Shown: in pieces, positions 8,103-16,532 of the stretch
Layout: every line of letters begins with the position of its first letter
How positions within the stretch are numbered: the first letter of the stretch is position 1
NCBI RefSeq assembly: GCF_003259175.1
Contig: NZ_QGOK01000005.1
Location: forward strand, 310,001-374,000
Direction of reading: 5' to 3'
DNA length: 64,000 nucleotides
Source of the DNA: Marinomonas shanghaiensis
GTDB taxonomy: Bacteria; Pseudomonadota; Gammaproteobacteria; Pseudomonadales; Marinomonadaceae
The notes under the pieces: generated by a model
Seen by the model: the letters and a program-made list of their open reading frames with translations, nothing else
Databases searched by the model: none
What the model was told of the DNA's origin: nothing
Made by a program: the position numbers and the translations under genes

Positions 8103-9758
8103 TTAAATCGAAAATCGCTGTACGCTTACTATTAAACTTTGAGCGATCTCTTTTAGGTGGTGAGCGGCGTTGGAAACTTCATGTACGGCTTCGCTATTCG
8201 ATCTGTTGAGCTGAGCGCTTTCCTCGACGCTTTGTGCAACCTCATTGCTTGCTTTACTTTGCTCGGCTAGGATCATTGCGATCTGATCCAGTGAGTCTAA
8301 AACTTGTCTGGTGCTGTCCTCTATTTCACGCATGGCAACACCGGTTGCATCAACACCATCTATGATAGGCTGCATTTGACTGGCACTGTTCTCCATTACG
8401 GCTATTGCGAGTTTAGTATCACTTTGAATGGTGTTGATTGTGTTGGATATTTCAGCGGTTGATTGACCTGTTTTTTCTGCCAAGGTGCGTACTTCATCGG
8501 CAACAACCGCGAATCCTCTTCCAGTTTCACCTGCCCTAGCGGCTTCGATTGCCGCATTGAGTGCCAGTAAATTGGTTTGGTCTGCAATTTCTTGGATGAC
8601 ACCAATTACGCTGTATATTTTATCCGATTGAGACCCTAGTTTATGAATAGATTGGGTTGCTTCTTGAATCGATTGGGCAATTTTTTTGATATCAGTGATG
8701 TTTTTTTGCAATTGCTTTGCGCCATTAGAGGAGGCATCACGAGCATTACTGGAAAGCTGGTGAGCTTCATCGGCACTGCCTGATACCTGACTAATACCAT
8801 AGGTTAGCTCCTCTACAGAAGCGGAAATGGTGGTTGAGGTATCGCTTTGTTGCGTACTACTGACTGCAACTTGGTGCGATGAGGCGGCTAATTGTTGAGA
8901 AGACGTCACTAGGGAGTGGCTGGCATCTCGGATTTGTTCTATCACTTCTCTAAGTGCGAACTGCATTTTATGCATTTGGGCGAGCAAGCTGGTCTGATCG
9001 TCGGATTTTAACTGTATGCTTGTGGTTAAGTTACCTTCTGAAATGCTTTTGACAATGTTTGCTGCATAAGCAGGATCACCGCCAAGCTGGCTCATGACAT
9101 GACGATTAATCCAAAGGGCTAAGACAATAATCAGTAATACAATGACAGCACAGATGATGATAGACCGGTTTAATGCCGTATGGCTTGTCTCATCCAGAAA
9201 GCTTAATTGTTCTGCTATCAAGGTGCTGTATTGCTTTTCAGAGGTGTCGACGAGTGTGTCCATGGCCGCCAAGGCTGGACGGTCTATGCCTTTAACCATG
9301 CGGTCTATTTTTTGTCCTGCCGCACTGTCTTTGGGGTCAAATGCATCTAATGCGATTTGGTATTGGTCGCTGAGTTGTGTGTGTAATGTTGCCAATGCGT
9401 CTAAATTATTCGTATTAACATTCAGTGTCTGCATGAGTGCTTTAGCAACGTCAAAATCATGGCTGACGTCAGCCCGATGTTGTTTAAATTCCGCTTTGTA
9501 TTTTTCATAACTCAGCGGATCGTTGCCTCTAATTAAGGTATCTTTAAAGGCTTTAACTTGTAAAAGCAGATTCATTTTTGCGTTTTCAATGGCCAAAAGG
9601 TTGCTGCTCTGTAATTGGATAGTTTCGAGGTTATTGTGGGTGGTTTGACCACTGGAAGAAATGGTGAGGACACCGCTTACTCCAATTAAAGCGGAACCTA
9701 GTATGGCGATAGTGGCAAATAGCCAAAGTCTGGCTGCGGTTGTGACATTGAGTATCAT
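8103..9758 (-). CDS. Methyl-accepting chemotaxis protein
   Basis: 551-residue chemoreceptor. TM1 is at about residues 10-30. A periplasmic four-helix-bundle-type sensor of about 165 residues follows, then TM2 at about 198-217, a HAMP linker beginning near [20 protein letters not shown], and the conserved signalling tip [21 protein letters not shown] in the cytoplasmic coiled coil. Its start has AGGA at normal spacing. It converges on the HBM chemoreceptor but differs from it in sensor type, so the two are not a recent duplication. No CheB/CheR pentapeptide tether is visible at the C-terminus. Confidence 0.9.
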   Translation of the reverse strand: MILNVTTAARLWLFATIAILGSALIGVSGVLTISSSGQTTHNNLETIQLQSSNLLAIENAKMNLLLQVKAFKDTLIRGNDPLSYEKYKAEFKQHRADVSHDFDVAKALMQTLNVNTNNLDALATLHTQLSDQYQIALDAFDPKDSAAGQKIDRMVKGIDRPALAAMDTLVDTSEKQYSTLIAEQLSFLDETSHTALNRSIIICAVIVLLIIVLALWINRHVMSQLGGDPAYAANIVKSISEGNLTTSIQLKSDDQTSLLAQMHKMQFALREVIEQIRDASHSLVTSSQQLAASSHQVAVSSTQQSDTSTTISASVEELTYGISQVSGSADEAHQLSSNARDASSNGAKQLQKNITDIKKIAQSIQEATQSIHKLGSQSDKIYSVIGVIQEIADQTNLLALNAAIEAARAGETGRGFAVVADEVRTLAEKTGQSTAEISNTINTIQSDTKLAIAVMENSASQMQPIIDGVDATGVAMREIEDSTRQVLDSLDQIAMILAEQSKASNEVAQSVEESAQLNRSNSEAVHEVSNAAHHLKEIAQSLIVSVQRFSI

Positions 9759-9973
9759 GGCAAATATCCTTATATCTTGTGGCTAGGCTTTATTATTAAG
9801 CTAAGGTAAAAGTGTAGCTCAAGGATTTATTTTGTTTTGTCATTTGCATGTTTGAAAATAAATATTTTATTTATAGCAGTGGGCAGTATTAGACTAAAAA
9901 AGCAGATAAAGTGTGCTTACGAAATAATTGATTTACCATTGATATTTTATGGGTGTGATACCAAGGGGATGTT

Positions 9974-10336
9974 ATGTTGTATCGATTAGTGTTTTGTGTC
10001 TTGTTTAGCTGTTTTGTCTCGTTTGCGATGGCAGAGCAAAGCGTTGGAGTGGATGAAAAGACGCTCGCGAAAACCGTCGTTGAATTAGAGCGTAGCGTGG
10101 CCATTCTGCAGTTATCTACGGCCTCATTGGGGGATTATCAGTCTCTTGCTACTAAGATGGCTCACGTGAATGCACTGGAATACCGAGTGAATTTCCTTGG
10201 TAACCTGACGTTCTTATTGTTCATGAGTTTAGTCGTTTTCTTTTTCAGATTGCGCCATCAGCAAAAGCGATTATTAGCGCTTGAGCAACGAGAGAGAGAA
10301 AAGAACCATCAACAAGAAAGCAAAGACGTGAATTAA
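9974..10336 (+). CDS. Small exported/membrane-anchored protein of unknown function
   Basis: 120 residues, not recognised as a named family. A signal peptide is likely at residues 1-20 (ends FVSFAMA). A helical, charged stretch follows at 28-70, one strong transmembrane helix at about 74-93 (FLGNLTFLLFMSLVVFFF), and then a basic, glutamine-rich cytoplasmic tail. AAGGGGA lies just upstream of the ATG. The next gene starts 24 bases downstream on the same strand, so they may be co-transcribed. The layout would suit a small regulator or scaffold of a membrane complex, but nothing shows a function. Confidence 0.7.
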   Translation: MLYRLVFCVLFSCFVSFAMAEQSVGVDEKTLAKTVVELERSVAILQLSTASLGDYQSLATKMAHVNALEYRVNFLGNLTFLLFMSLVVFFFRLRHQQKRLLALEQREREKNHQQESKDVN

Positions 10337-10360
10337 GCGTATATCCACAAGGAGTGAGTC

Positions 10361-10915
10361 ATGCCTAACCCCATTGTGTTGATCATTATAGATATGCAAC
10401 AAGGCATGTCTTGGCCGCAAGCGGGTGTGCGTAACAACCCTAATGCAGAGCATCACATCGCGGAATTGCTTGCCCACTGGCGAGCAAATCATGCGCCTAT
10501 TGTTCATGTTCGTCATTTATCGACTGAGCCTGGTTCGTTATTTTGGCCTGAGCAAGATGGGGTACTGTTTCAAGATGCGTTTCAACCGCTGCTCGATGAG
10601 AAGGTCATTGAGAAGTCGGTGCCTGATGCTTTTACTCATACGAACCTTGAAGCTTGGCTGCAAGAACAAGATGTTCAGGCTTTAGTTGTGGTTGGTGTCA
10701 GTACCAATAATTCAGTCGAGTCGACAGTGAGAAGCGCAGGAAACTTGGGCTTTAAAACTTATGTGGTGGGCAGTGCCTGCTTTGCCTTTGAAAAAGACGA
10801 TTTTTTTGGTCAGTCACGAAGTGCCGATGAAGTGCATGCTATGTCATTGGCAAATCTACATGGTGAATACGCCACCGTAATCAGCCAAGACGAAGCCTTT
10901 GCATTACTGCTTTAA
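10361..10915 (+). CDS. Isochorismatase-like cysteine-hydrolase family protein with Ser at the catalytic Cys position
   Basis: 184 residues with the Rossmann-like cysteine-hydrolase fold: IIIDMQQG with D11, the lysine K85 in VIEKSVPDAF, and the nucleophile loop VVGVSTNNSVESTVRSAG. In active amidases of this family the loop reads like GxxTxxCVxxTA; here S118 stands where the cysteine is expected. The D-K pair is kept. The protein may be a non-hydrolytic member or use another mechanism, so a specific product name is not justified. It is in the same direction as the small membrane gene upstream. Confidence 0.82.
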   Translation: MPNPIVLIIIDMQQGMSWPQAGVRNNPNAEHHIAELLAHWRANHAPIVHVRHLSTEPGSLFWPEQDGVLFQDAFQPLLDEKVIEKSVPDAFTHTNLEAWLQEQDVQALVVVGVSTNNSVESTVRSAGNLGFKTYVVGSACFAFEKDDFFGQSRSADEVHAMSLANLHGEYATVISQDEAFALLL

Positions 10916-10956
10916 ATAGCAGGCTAAAGGATGCCTATCAGTGGAATCTTATTTTT

Positions 10957-11724
10957 TTATTCCACTACACACATGGGCGTTTTGGCGATTGGATCTAAGT
11001 GGATTTGTGCGTTCAACGAAAAAACATCTTTCAGCAGAGACTCTGTGAGTACGGACTCAGGTGAGCCTTGAGTGACGATTTTCCCTTGCTTCATAACGAT
11101 GAGATGGTCGCAATAGCGCGCCGCTTGGTTGATATCATGAAGCACTGTGATGATGGTTTTGCCCTGTAAATTCAATTTACGCAATAAGTGCATGAGTTCC
11201 ACTTGATGACTCAAATCCATGTAGGTTGTTGGTTCATCAAGTAATAAATACGGAGTATCCTGCGCCAAGGTCATTGCCAACCAAACGCGTTGGCGTTGCC
11301 CACCAGACAGTTCACTGACCAGTTGCTCGGCAAGCTCAGTAACGCCAGTTTGCTGCATCATTTTATCTATGATGTGCTGATCTGCATTGGATATACGTCC
11401 CCAAAATCCCGTGTATGGGCTGCGTCCATAAGCGACTAAGTCTTTTACCTTGATGCCTTCTGGAATGGGTTGCGTTTGTGGCAGTAAAGCTAACTGTTGC
11501 GCCAATTTTTTTGACGCCATCTGGTGGATGTTTTTTCCTTGCCAATGAATTTGGCCTTCTATAGGGGAAAGAATACGTGCCATGGCTTTGAGTAAGGTGG
11601 ATTTGCCGCAGCCGTTTGGACCCAGTAAAGCAATGATCTTGCCTTCAGGAATACTCAAATCAACCTGTTTGACGATGGCTTTTCCATGGTAGCCAACGGA
11701 TACGTTATGTGTGCTAAGAGACAT
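10957..11724 (-). CDS. fecE: Ferric-siderophore/dicitrate ABC transporter ATP-binding protein
   Basis: 255-residue ABC ATPase of the FecE/FepC type. Walker A is GPNGCGKST (about 34-42), the signature is LSGGQRQR, Walker B is YLLLDEPT, and the switch histidine is in TVLHD. It energises import of iron chelates through the two permeases encoded just upstream. It starts 3 bases after the second permease stop and is the last gene of a four-gene operon. The named substrate is by family resemblance only; several siderophores use such systems. Confidence 0.85.
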   Translation of the reverse strand: MSLSTHNVSVGYHGKAIVKQVDLSIPEGKIIALLGPNGCGKSTLLKAMARILSPIEGQIHWQGKNIHQMASKKLAQQLALLPQTQPIPEGIKVKDLVAYGRSPYTGFWGRISNADQHIIDKMMQQTGVTELAEQLVSELSGGQRQRVWLAMTLAQDTPYLLLDEPTTYMDLSHQVELMHLLRKLNLQGKTIITVLHDINQAARYCDHLIVMKQGKIVTQGSPESVLTESLLKDVFSLNAQIHLDPIAKTPMCVVE

Positions 11725-11727
11725 GGA

Positions 11728-12684
11728 TTATTTCGTCCTAAAGAGTAACCAAAGAAAATACGGGGCACCGATAATGGCTGTCATAATACCAGCGGGCAAT
11801 TCAATCGGTGGGTCGATTGTTCGGGCCACGAGATCGGCGAGCAGCAGCAAAATGGCACCCACTAACATAGTGGAGGGCAAAAGCAATTGATGGCGTCCAC
11901 CCACTAACTTTCTCGTCAAATGAGGAGCGACTAAGCCTAAAAAACCGATAGGGCCACAAATTGCAACGCATGAGGCGGTGAGTCCAACGGCAATGGCGAG
12001 TGAGAGCAAACGCAATGTGCTCGCTTTGACACCAAGACTAATGGCACTGTCATCACCAAGATGAATAAGATTGAGCGGTTTTGCCAACCAAAGTGCACAG
12101 GGAATGAGTAGTAGCCAAGGCAATAACATGGCAAGTTGATTCCAACCGCGTCCCCATAAACTCCCCGTTAGCCACAGTAATGCGTTGTTTATTTCTAAGG
12201 GTTTAACCAGCATGAGGAAATCGATACAGCTGGCATATAATGCGGCTAATGCGACCCCCGTAATGGCCAGTTTTATCGTGCTGCTATGTTGACCACATAA
12301 CCACCAAAGCATCAGCGCAGCGATTAAGCTGCCACACAACGCCACGGTCGGCAGCCAGTCAATGTCAGCATTGGGGAAAAAGGTCATATAAAATACAGCT
12401 GCCAATCCCGCACCATGACTGACCCCCAGAACATCTGGTGAGGCTAATGGGTTGCGAATTACACCTTGTACTAAGGCTCCTGCCAGCGCCATCATTGCGC
12501 CTACTAACATCGCAAGAATGGTGCGAGGAAAACGGTATTCATGAACTGTGAAGTAGTTGGCGTTACCGACCTGAAACCCTTCTATGACCTGTTTAAAGGG
12601 AAGCGACACCGCGCCAAACATGAGGTTTGCGATCAGCAATGCTACTAAGGTAAGTAATAAAATTGGCAGTGAGCGCGTCTCCAT
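11728..12684 (-). CDS. fecD: Ferric-siderophore ABC transporter permease (FecD-like)
   Basis: 318 residues, FecCD family, about nine or ten membrane helices. Family motifs are RFPRTILAMLVGAMMALAGA, VIRNPLASPDVLGVSHGAG and the coupling segment GPIGFLGLVAPHLTR. The frame is open much further upstream (to 12978) inside the preceding gene, but ATG 12684 is the true start: it overlaps the stop of the upstream permease by one base (TGATG), indicating translational coupling, and the conserved sequence begins here. Confidence 0.86.
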   Translation of the reverse strand: METRSLPILLLTLVALLIANLMFGAVSLPFKQVIEGFQVGNANYFTVHEYRFPRTILAMLVGAMMALAGALVQGVIRNPLASPDVLGVSHGAGLAAVFYMTFFPNADIDWLPTVALCGSLIAALMLWWLCGQHSSTIKLAITGVALAALYASCIDFLMLVKPLEINNALLWLTGSLWGRGWNQLAMLLPWLLLIPCALWLAKPLNLIHLGDDSAISLGVKASTLRLLSLAIAVGLTASCVAICGPIGFLGLVAPHLTRKLVGGRHQLLLPSTMLVGAILLLLADLVARTIDPPIELPAGIMTAIIGAPYFLWLLFRTK

Positions 12685-13685
12685 CACAAGGTCCTCTTGC
12701 GGACGAGATAGATGAAAAACGGCGCACCGATGAGCGCCAAAATTGCGCCTGCTGGCGTTTCTGCTGGATAAATAATAGCTCGACTGACGGTATCTGATAA
12801 AACCACTAGGCAAGCGCCGAGTATCATGGCAATAGGCAAAAATTTGCGATGATCTTGCCCTGTCAGCATTCGTGCCATATGCGGGACCAGTAAGCCGACA
12901 AAGCCAATCGCACCGACGCTGCTGATGGCGCTGCCAACTAACAATAAGACCAAAAAGCTGCCGCCTAGTTTGACCCACATGAGAGACACACCAAGATTTT
13001 TCGCATTGTCATCGCCCAGCTGCAAAAGATTAAGCGTCGGCGAAATCAGCATAGCCCCAACTAAGCCTATTAGACAAACAGGCCATAACGCGTCGAAGGT
13101 TTGCCATCTGGCATCAGTCAAACTGCCCGCTAGCCAGGTAAGTACGCCTGCGGCTTGATCTTCCGCGATGATGATGACCGCCTTGGTTAAAGCGGCACAC
13201 AACGCTGAAATAGCGACACCGGCTAGCACCAATCGGCCGTGTTCATTACCACTGCGCCATGCGCTGCCCAACAGCATAACAAAAGCCCACGCAACGCCAC
13301 CGCCAATCATAGCCGCAACCGATGTGCCGAGCAGGCCAAACCAAGGGGCTAGGCTGGACACTGTCGCCATGCCCAGCGCAGCGCCTGCATTGATACCTAA
13401 TACAGAGGGAGAGGCGAGGGGATTTTGCGTTAAACCTTGCATGATAACGCCCGCTGCTGCGAGGTTGGCGCCCACCATGATGCCGATTAATACTCTGGGA
13501 AAGCGTAAATCGTGAACAATATGTTGAGCAATGCTGTCTTCATTCATGTTGTACAAAGCGTGAAGCGCGTCTAACGGCGTCACGGTAATGACTGACCAGC
13601 TGAACAAGCTGATCCATCCGCAGACCAGCAAAAACAGCAGCAATATTACGCATTGTCCAATAAAAGGCAGACGTGTAAAAATCAT
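12684..13685 (-). CDS. fecC: Ferric-siderophore ABC transporter permease (FecC-like)
   Basis: 333 residues, FecCD family, about ten membrane helices, with RFPRVLIGIMVGANLAAAG, LTQNPLASPSVLGINAGAALG and GAIGFVGLLVPHMAR. It pairs with the FecD-like subunit to form the heterodimeric permease. Its ATG overlaps the binding-protein stop by four bases (ATGA), so the operon is tightly coupled. Confidence 0.86.
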   Translation of the reverse strand: MIFTRLPFIGQCVILLLFLLVCGWISLFSWSVITVTPLDALHALYNMNEDSIAQHIVHDLRFPRVLIGIMVGANLAAAGVIMQGLTQNPLASPSVLGINAGAALGMATVSSLAPWFGLLGTSVAAMIGGGVAWAFVMLLGSAWRSGNEHGRLVLAGVAISALCAALTKAVIIIAEDQAAGVLTWLAGSLTDARWQTFDALWPVCLIGLVGAMLISPTLNLLQLGDDNAKNLGVSLMWVKLGGSFLVLLLVGSAISSVGAIGFVGLLVPHMARMLTGQDHRKFLPIAMILGACLVVLSDTVSRAIIYPAETPAGAILALIGAPFFIYLVRKRTL

Positions 13686-14602
13686 TGATTTGCGCTAAAG
13701 ACACGGATGAGATCTTGCCCCATGGTTTCTGCAGAAATAATGCCGCGGCAGCGAGACCAAGTATTGGGATTGACGGAATAAATATGATGATTTTTGGCTG
13801 CTTTTAACACAGACCAAAGCGGCTCTTTTTTCCACTTATCGATAATACTTGGCGTAACGTAATTGCCAACAATAAAGTAGTCAGGATTCACCGCAAGGAA
13901 CTGCTCCAAGCTGGTTTGACGGTAAGCATCATCGCTTCTGCCTGTGTTGGCATTTTTTAAGCCTAAGGCTCGAATGACGCCGCCAGCATAAGAATCGGCA
14001 GTATGCAAAAACAGTGCGTCATCCCGCGCTACGCCAAATTGCACTTCTTTCCCCGTTGGTAGCTGCTGGGCAAAGTCTGACATGACTTGGGCGTGTTTCT
14101 TTAAGCGTGCTTGCATTTCTTGGTCTTTGCCAATGGCTTTGCCAATAATAGCGGTGGCTTGAAGGTTTTCTTCATAGGTGGCACGACGTGAAGGCAAAAT
14201 TAAAGTGGGTGCGATTTTTTGTAAGTCAGCATACACCCCTTCATGACGTGAAATATCGGCAATGATGAGATCCGGTTTTAGGGCTGAAATGGTTTCAAGG
14301 CTGGGCTGAGAGCGGGTACCAACGGATGTCCAAGCGCCTATTTCATCACGAATTTCTTTTAAAATACGGTCTGGGTCTTTGTCATCGGCAATGCCCACGG
14401 GGCTGACGCCAACCGCCGCCAGCGCATCGACAAAGGAAAGCTCTAATACGACGATGCGTTGTGGTATGTAATCCAGACTAAAAGTACCTTTACTGTCTTC
14501 TACACTATTGTTAACCGCGTTTTCAGCGGCAGCCAAAGCGGTTGTAGAGAAAGAAAAACACAGAACGAGAACAGAGAGAGTAATGGATAAAACGCGCTTC
14601 AT
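13682..14602 (-). CDS. fecB: Periplasmic ferric-siderophore/dicitrate-binding protein
   Basis: 306 residues, FecB/BtuF-type class III binding protein. The signal peptide is residues 1-24 (MKRVLSITLSVLVLCFSFST then TALA). Conserved elements are PQRIVVLELSFVDALAAVGVSPVGIAD and ALKPDLIIAD. No lipobox is seen, so it should be a free periplasmic protein. The frame is open to 14653, but the ATG at 14602 begins the signal peptide. It is the first gene of the fecBCDE operon; a Fur-box match lies 31 bases upstream. No TonB receptor or FecIR regulator is present nearby. Confidence 0.86.
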   Translation of the reverse strand: MKRVLSITLSVLVLCFSFSTTALAAAENAVNNSVEDSKGTFSLDYIPQRIVVLELSFVDALAAVGVSPVGIADDKDPDRILKEIRDEIGAWTSVGTRSQPSLETISALKPDLIIADISRHEGVYADLQKIAPTLILPSRRATYEENLQATAIIGKAIGKDQEMQARLKKHAQVMSDFAQQLPTGKEVQFGVARDDALFLHTADSYAGGVIRALGLKNANTGRSDDAYRQTSLEQFLAVNPDYFIVGNYVTPSIIDKWKKEPLWSVLKAAKNHHIYSVNPNTWSRCRGIISAETMGQDLIRVFSANQ

Positions 14603-14632
14603 AGTACAGCCTAATAGGAGAATAAAAAACGC

Positions 14633-14651
14633 AATAATGATAACACTTATC
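14633..14651. promoter_or_regulatory. Fur box upstream of fecBCDE
   Basis: AATAATGATAACACTTATC matches the 19-base Fur consensus (GATAATGATAATCATTATC) at 15 of 19 positions, and sits 31 bases before the fecB start codon. It implies repression by Fur under iron sufficiency. Confidence 0.75.
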
Positions 14652-14768
14652 AATTATATTTGAAGTGTTTTATCCTAAACCCTGACCATGATGGCGAATG
14701 TTCACTTTTGTTTGAGCGGCTGACACGAACGAGGTCTTTGCTTTTTATTGATTTAACCGTAGGCTAAA

Positions 14769-15779
14769 TTAAATACTTTCTCCGGCTTCGAGCTGGAAGG
14801 GCAAATTAATGACTCGCTGAGAGACCGGGTTGCCTTGTAAACGTGATAATAAATGTTCGGCGGCGAGGCGTCCCATTTCTTCTCGAGGGGTGACCACCGT
14901 GGCCAGTAAGGGCACCATGGCACGCGAAATATCATGGCCGTGAAATCCTGCAATGCCTATGTCTTGTGGCACCTTAATCCCTGCTTTTTGGCAGGCATAG
15001 AGTGCACCAATGGCCAAATCGTCGTTGGTACAAAAAATACCGTCAGTGTCGGGTTGTTGCTGTAAGGCGTCTTTTAAAAACTTCGCCCCTAATGTGAAAG
15101 AGGAGGCGCTGTTGGTTTTTAAGCACAAAGGCGTTAAACCGTTGTCGAGCATGGCGCTCTCGTAACCTTTAATTTTGAAGAGGGTACGTTGGTCCATACG
15201 GGCAGCAAAATAGACGATCTTTTGTCGGCCTCGCTGGATCATGAATTCGGTCATGGCGTACGCTGCCGCTTGGTTGTCTATACCGATGGCTTGTTCAATG
15301 GGCGGAGACACCGAGTCCATGATTTCGATGACAGGTATGCCTGCAACCGAGAGCATTTTTCTGACGCGCTCGGTGTGGTAACTTTCAGAAATGATTAGAC
15401 CATCCACACCGTAAGATAATAGGGTGGCGATACGCGATTCCTCTGCTTCTTTGCTGTACCCATAGTGGGCCAGCATGGTTTGATAACCTGCGGGCTCCAG
15501 TATTGATTCAATGCCGCGGATGACTTCAGCGAACACCTGGTTTGTCAATGAGGGCAGCAGCACGCCAATCGCATGACTTTTTGATTTGGATAGAATATCG
15601 GGAGCTCGATTCGGTATGTAGCCTAGGTTTTCTAATGCGTCAGCGATTTTGGTTTGTAATGGCACAGAGACTTGATCGGGATTTCTAAGAAAACGACTCA
15701 CCGTCATTTTGGTGACACCAACCAAATCTGCCACGTCTTGTAAGGTGGGGCGCTTATTTTTCGTATTAGAGCTTTTCAT
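14769..15779 (-). CDS. gntR: GntR-type gluconate repressor (LacI family)
   Basis: 336 residues. The LacI-type helix-turn-helix is at residues 11-60 (RPTLQDVADLVGVTKMTVSRFLRNPDQVSV), followed by a periplasmic-binding-protein-like effector domain. Resemblance to E. coli GntR is strong along the N-terminal half (YIPNRAPDILS, GVLLPSLTNQVFAEV and RGIESILEPAGYQTMLAHYGY are all recognisable). Start 15779 is preferred over the open frame to 15821, because a palindromic operator lies at 15801-15814, which would otherwise be inside the gene. It is downstream of gntK and the TRAP genes on the same strand, with a terminator between. Confidence 0.9.
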   Translation of the reverse strand: MKSSNTKNKRPTLQDVADLVGVTKMTVSRFLRNPDQVSVPLQTKIADALENLGYIPNRAPDILSKSKSHAIGVLLPSLTNQVFAEVIRGIESILEPAGYQTMLAHYGYSKEAEESRIATLLSYGVDGLIISESYHTERVRKMLSVAGIPVIEIMDSVSPPIEQAIGIDNQAAAYAMTEFMIQRGRQKIVYFAARMDQRTLFKIKGYESAMLDNGLTPLCLKTNSASSFTLGAKFLKDALQQQPDTDGIFCTNDDLAIGALYACQKAGIKVPQDIGIAGFHGHDISRAMVPLLATVVTPREEMGRLAAEHLLSRLQGNPVSQRVINLPFQLEAGESI

Positions 15780-15800
15780 ACCGGTGACGTATCCATGTTT

Positions 15801-15814
15801 TGTTACACGTAACA
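15801..15814. promoter_or_regulatory. GntR-type operator upstream of gntR
   Basis: TGTTACACGTAACA is a near-perfect palindrome, 22 bases before the gntR ATG. It shares the TGTTAC-N2-GTAACA pattern with the two operators in front of dctP. This suggests that GntR represses its own gene. Confidence 0.7.
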
Positions 15815-15920
15815 TTATCATAAGCCATTCATGGCTAGAAACAAAAAGTAGCGGTTAGCGAGGCATTATATTAATGACAACAATATTCATACCGAGAGTG
15901 AGTGTTTACTTTTATGTCGA

Positions 15921-15949
15921 AAGAAGCACAATACTGGATTGTGCTTCTT
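15921..15949 (-). terminator. Terminator after gntK
   Basis: A 12-base perfect stem (AAGAAGCACAAT paired with ATTGTGCTTCTT) with a 5-base loop lies 9 bases beyond the gntK stop. It separates the TRAP-gntK transcript from the gntR promoter. The T-run on the minus strand is weak. Confidence 0.65.
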
Positions 15950-15957
15950 ATTTTGGT

Positions 15958-16449
15958 TTAATTTTTCGTTAAAAGTGTTAGGGCTTCTTTTAGCACGGCA
16001 TCCGCTTCTTGAGATATATCGATCACAAAAGCTTCGTCTTCGGTTGGCTCAATCAAGGTGGCAAACTGACTTTCGAGCATGCCTCGACCATTGAAATAAT
16101 GGCCGTTGCGTTTTTGATGACGCTGCCAAATGGTATCAATGTCGCCTTTTAGATAAATCATGGTGACATCGTCTAAGCCATTTCGCAGCATGGCTCTGTA
16201 TTCTGGTTTTAAACCTGAGCAGGCCACCACAGCGGCTGGCGTATTGATTAGCAAGGTGTTTAAGGTTGCTAACCAGTCTTTACGATCGTCGTCGGTAAGC
16301 GGTGTTCCTTGACGCATTTTGTCCACATTGGCTTGGCTATGAAAATCATCGCCATCAAAAAATGGATAACCAAGTTGGTCGGCGATATTTTTGCCTATCA
16401 AAGATTTACCTGAGCCTGATACGCCTAATACTACAATTCTTTTTGTCAT
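15958..16449 (-). CDS. gntK: Gluconokinase
   Basis: 163-residue P-loop kinase that phosphorylates D-gluconate to 6-phosphogluconate. Walker A is GVSGSGKS (about residues 9-16). FFDGDDFHSQANVDKM and the GTPLTDDDRKDWL motif are hallmarks of the GntK/IdnK family, as is RNGHYFNGRGMLESQF. The length is typical. It follows the TRAP transporter genes and precedes gntR, which together argue that the transporter carries gluconate or a related aldonate. No edd/eda genes are in the window. Confidence 0.92.
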   Translation of the reverse strand: MTKRIVVLGVSGSGKSLIGKNIADQLGYPFFDGDDFHSQANVDKMRQGTPLTDDDRKDWLATLNTLLINTPAAVVACSGLKPEYRAMLRNGLDDVTMIYLKGDIDTIWQRHQKRNGHYFNGRGMLESQFATLIEPTEDEAFVIDISQEADAVLKEALTLLTKN

Positions 16450-16466
16450 CGTCTGGTTTCCTCATC

Positions 16467-16516
16467 GCCTTGCTGTTACCAGCAAGGCTGTGTCGTTCAA
16501 AAAGCCGTATTGAACG
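16467..16516 (-). terminator. Two hairpins between dctM and gntK
   Basis: GCCTTGCTG pairs with CAGCAAGGC around a TTAC loop (16467-16488), and CGTTCAA pairs with TTGAACG (16494-16516). Both lie in the 83-base spacer between the TRAP large permease and gntK. They may attenuate or stabilise the message at this junction; a full terminator is uncertain because no T-run is present. Confidence 0.45.
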
Positions 16517-16532
16517 GCATGGTCACAATGGG

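Noticed and set aside
10940..10966. AGTGGAAT / ATTCCACT repeat between the isochorismatase-like gene and fecE.
   Set aside because: Only eight pairs, overlaps the fecE stop, and the T-run lies in the loop instead of after the stem.
12685..12978. Upstream extension of the FecD-like reading frame.
   Set aside because: It lies entirely inside the FecC-like gene; the conserved protein begins at the coupled ATG at 12684.
13168..13515. Open frame of 115 codons opposite fecC.
   Set aside because: Alanine/proline-rich antisense shadow of a membrane-protein gene, no ribosome site.
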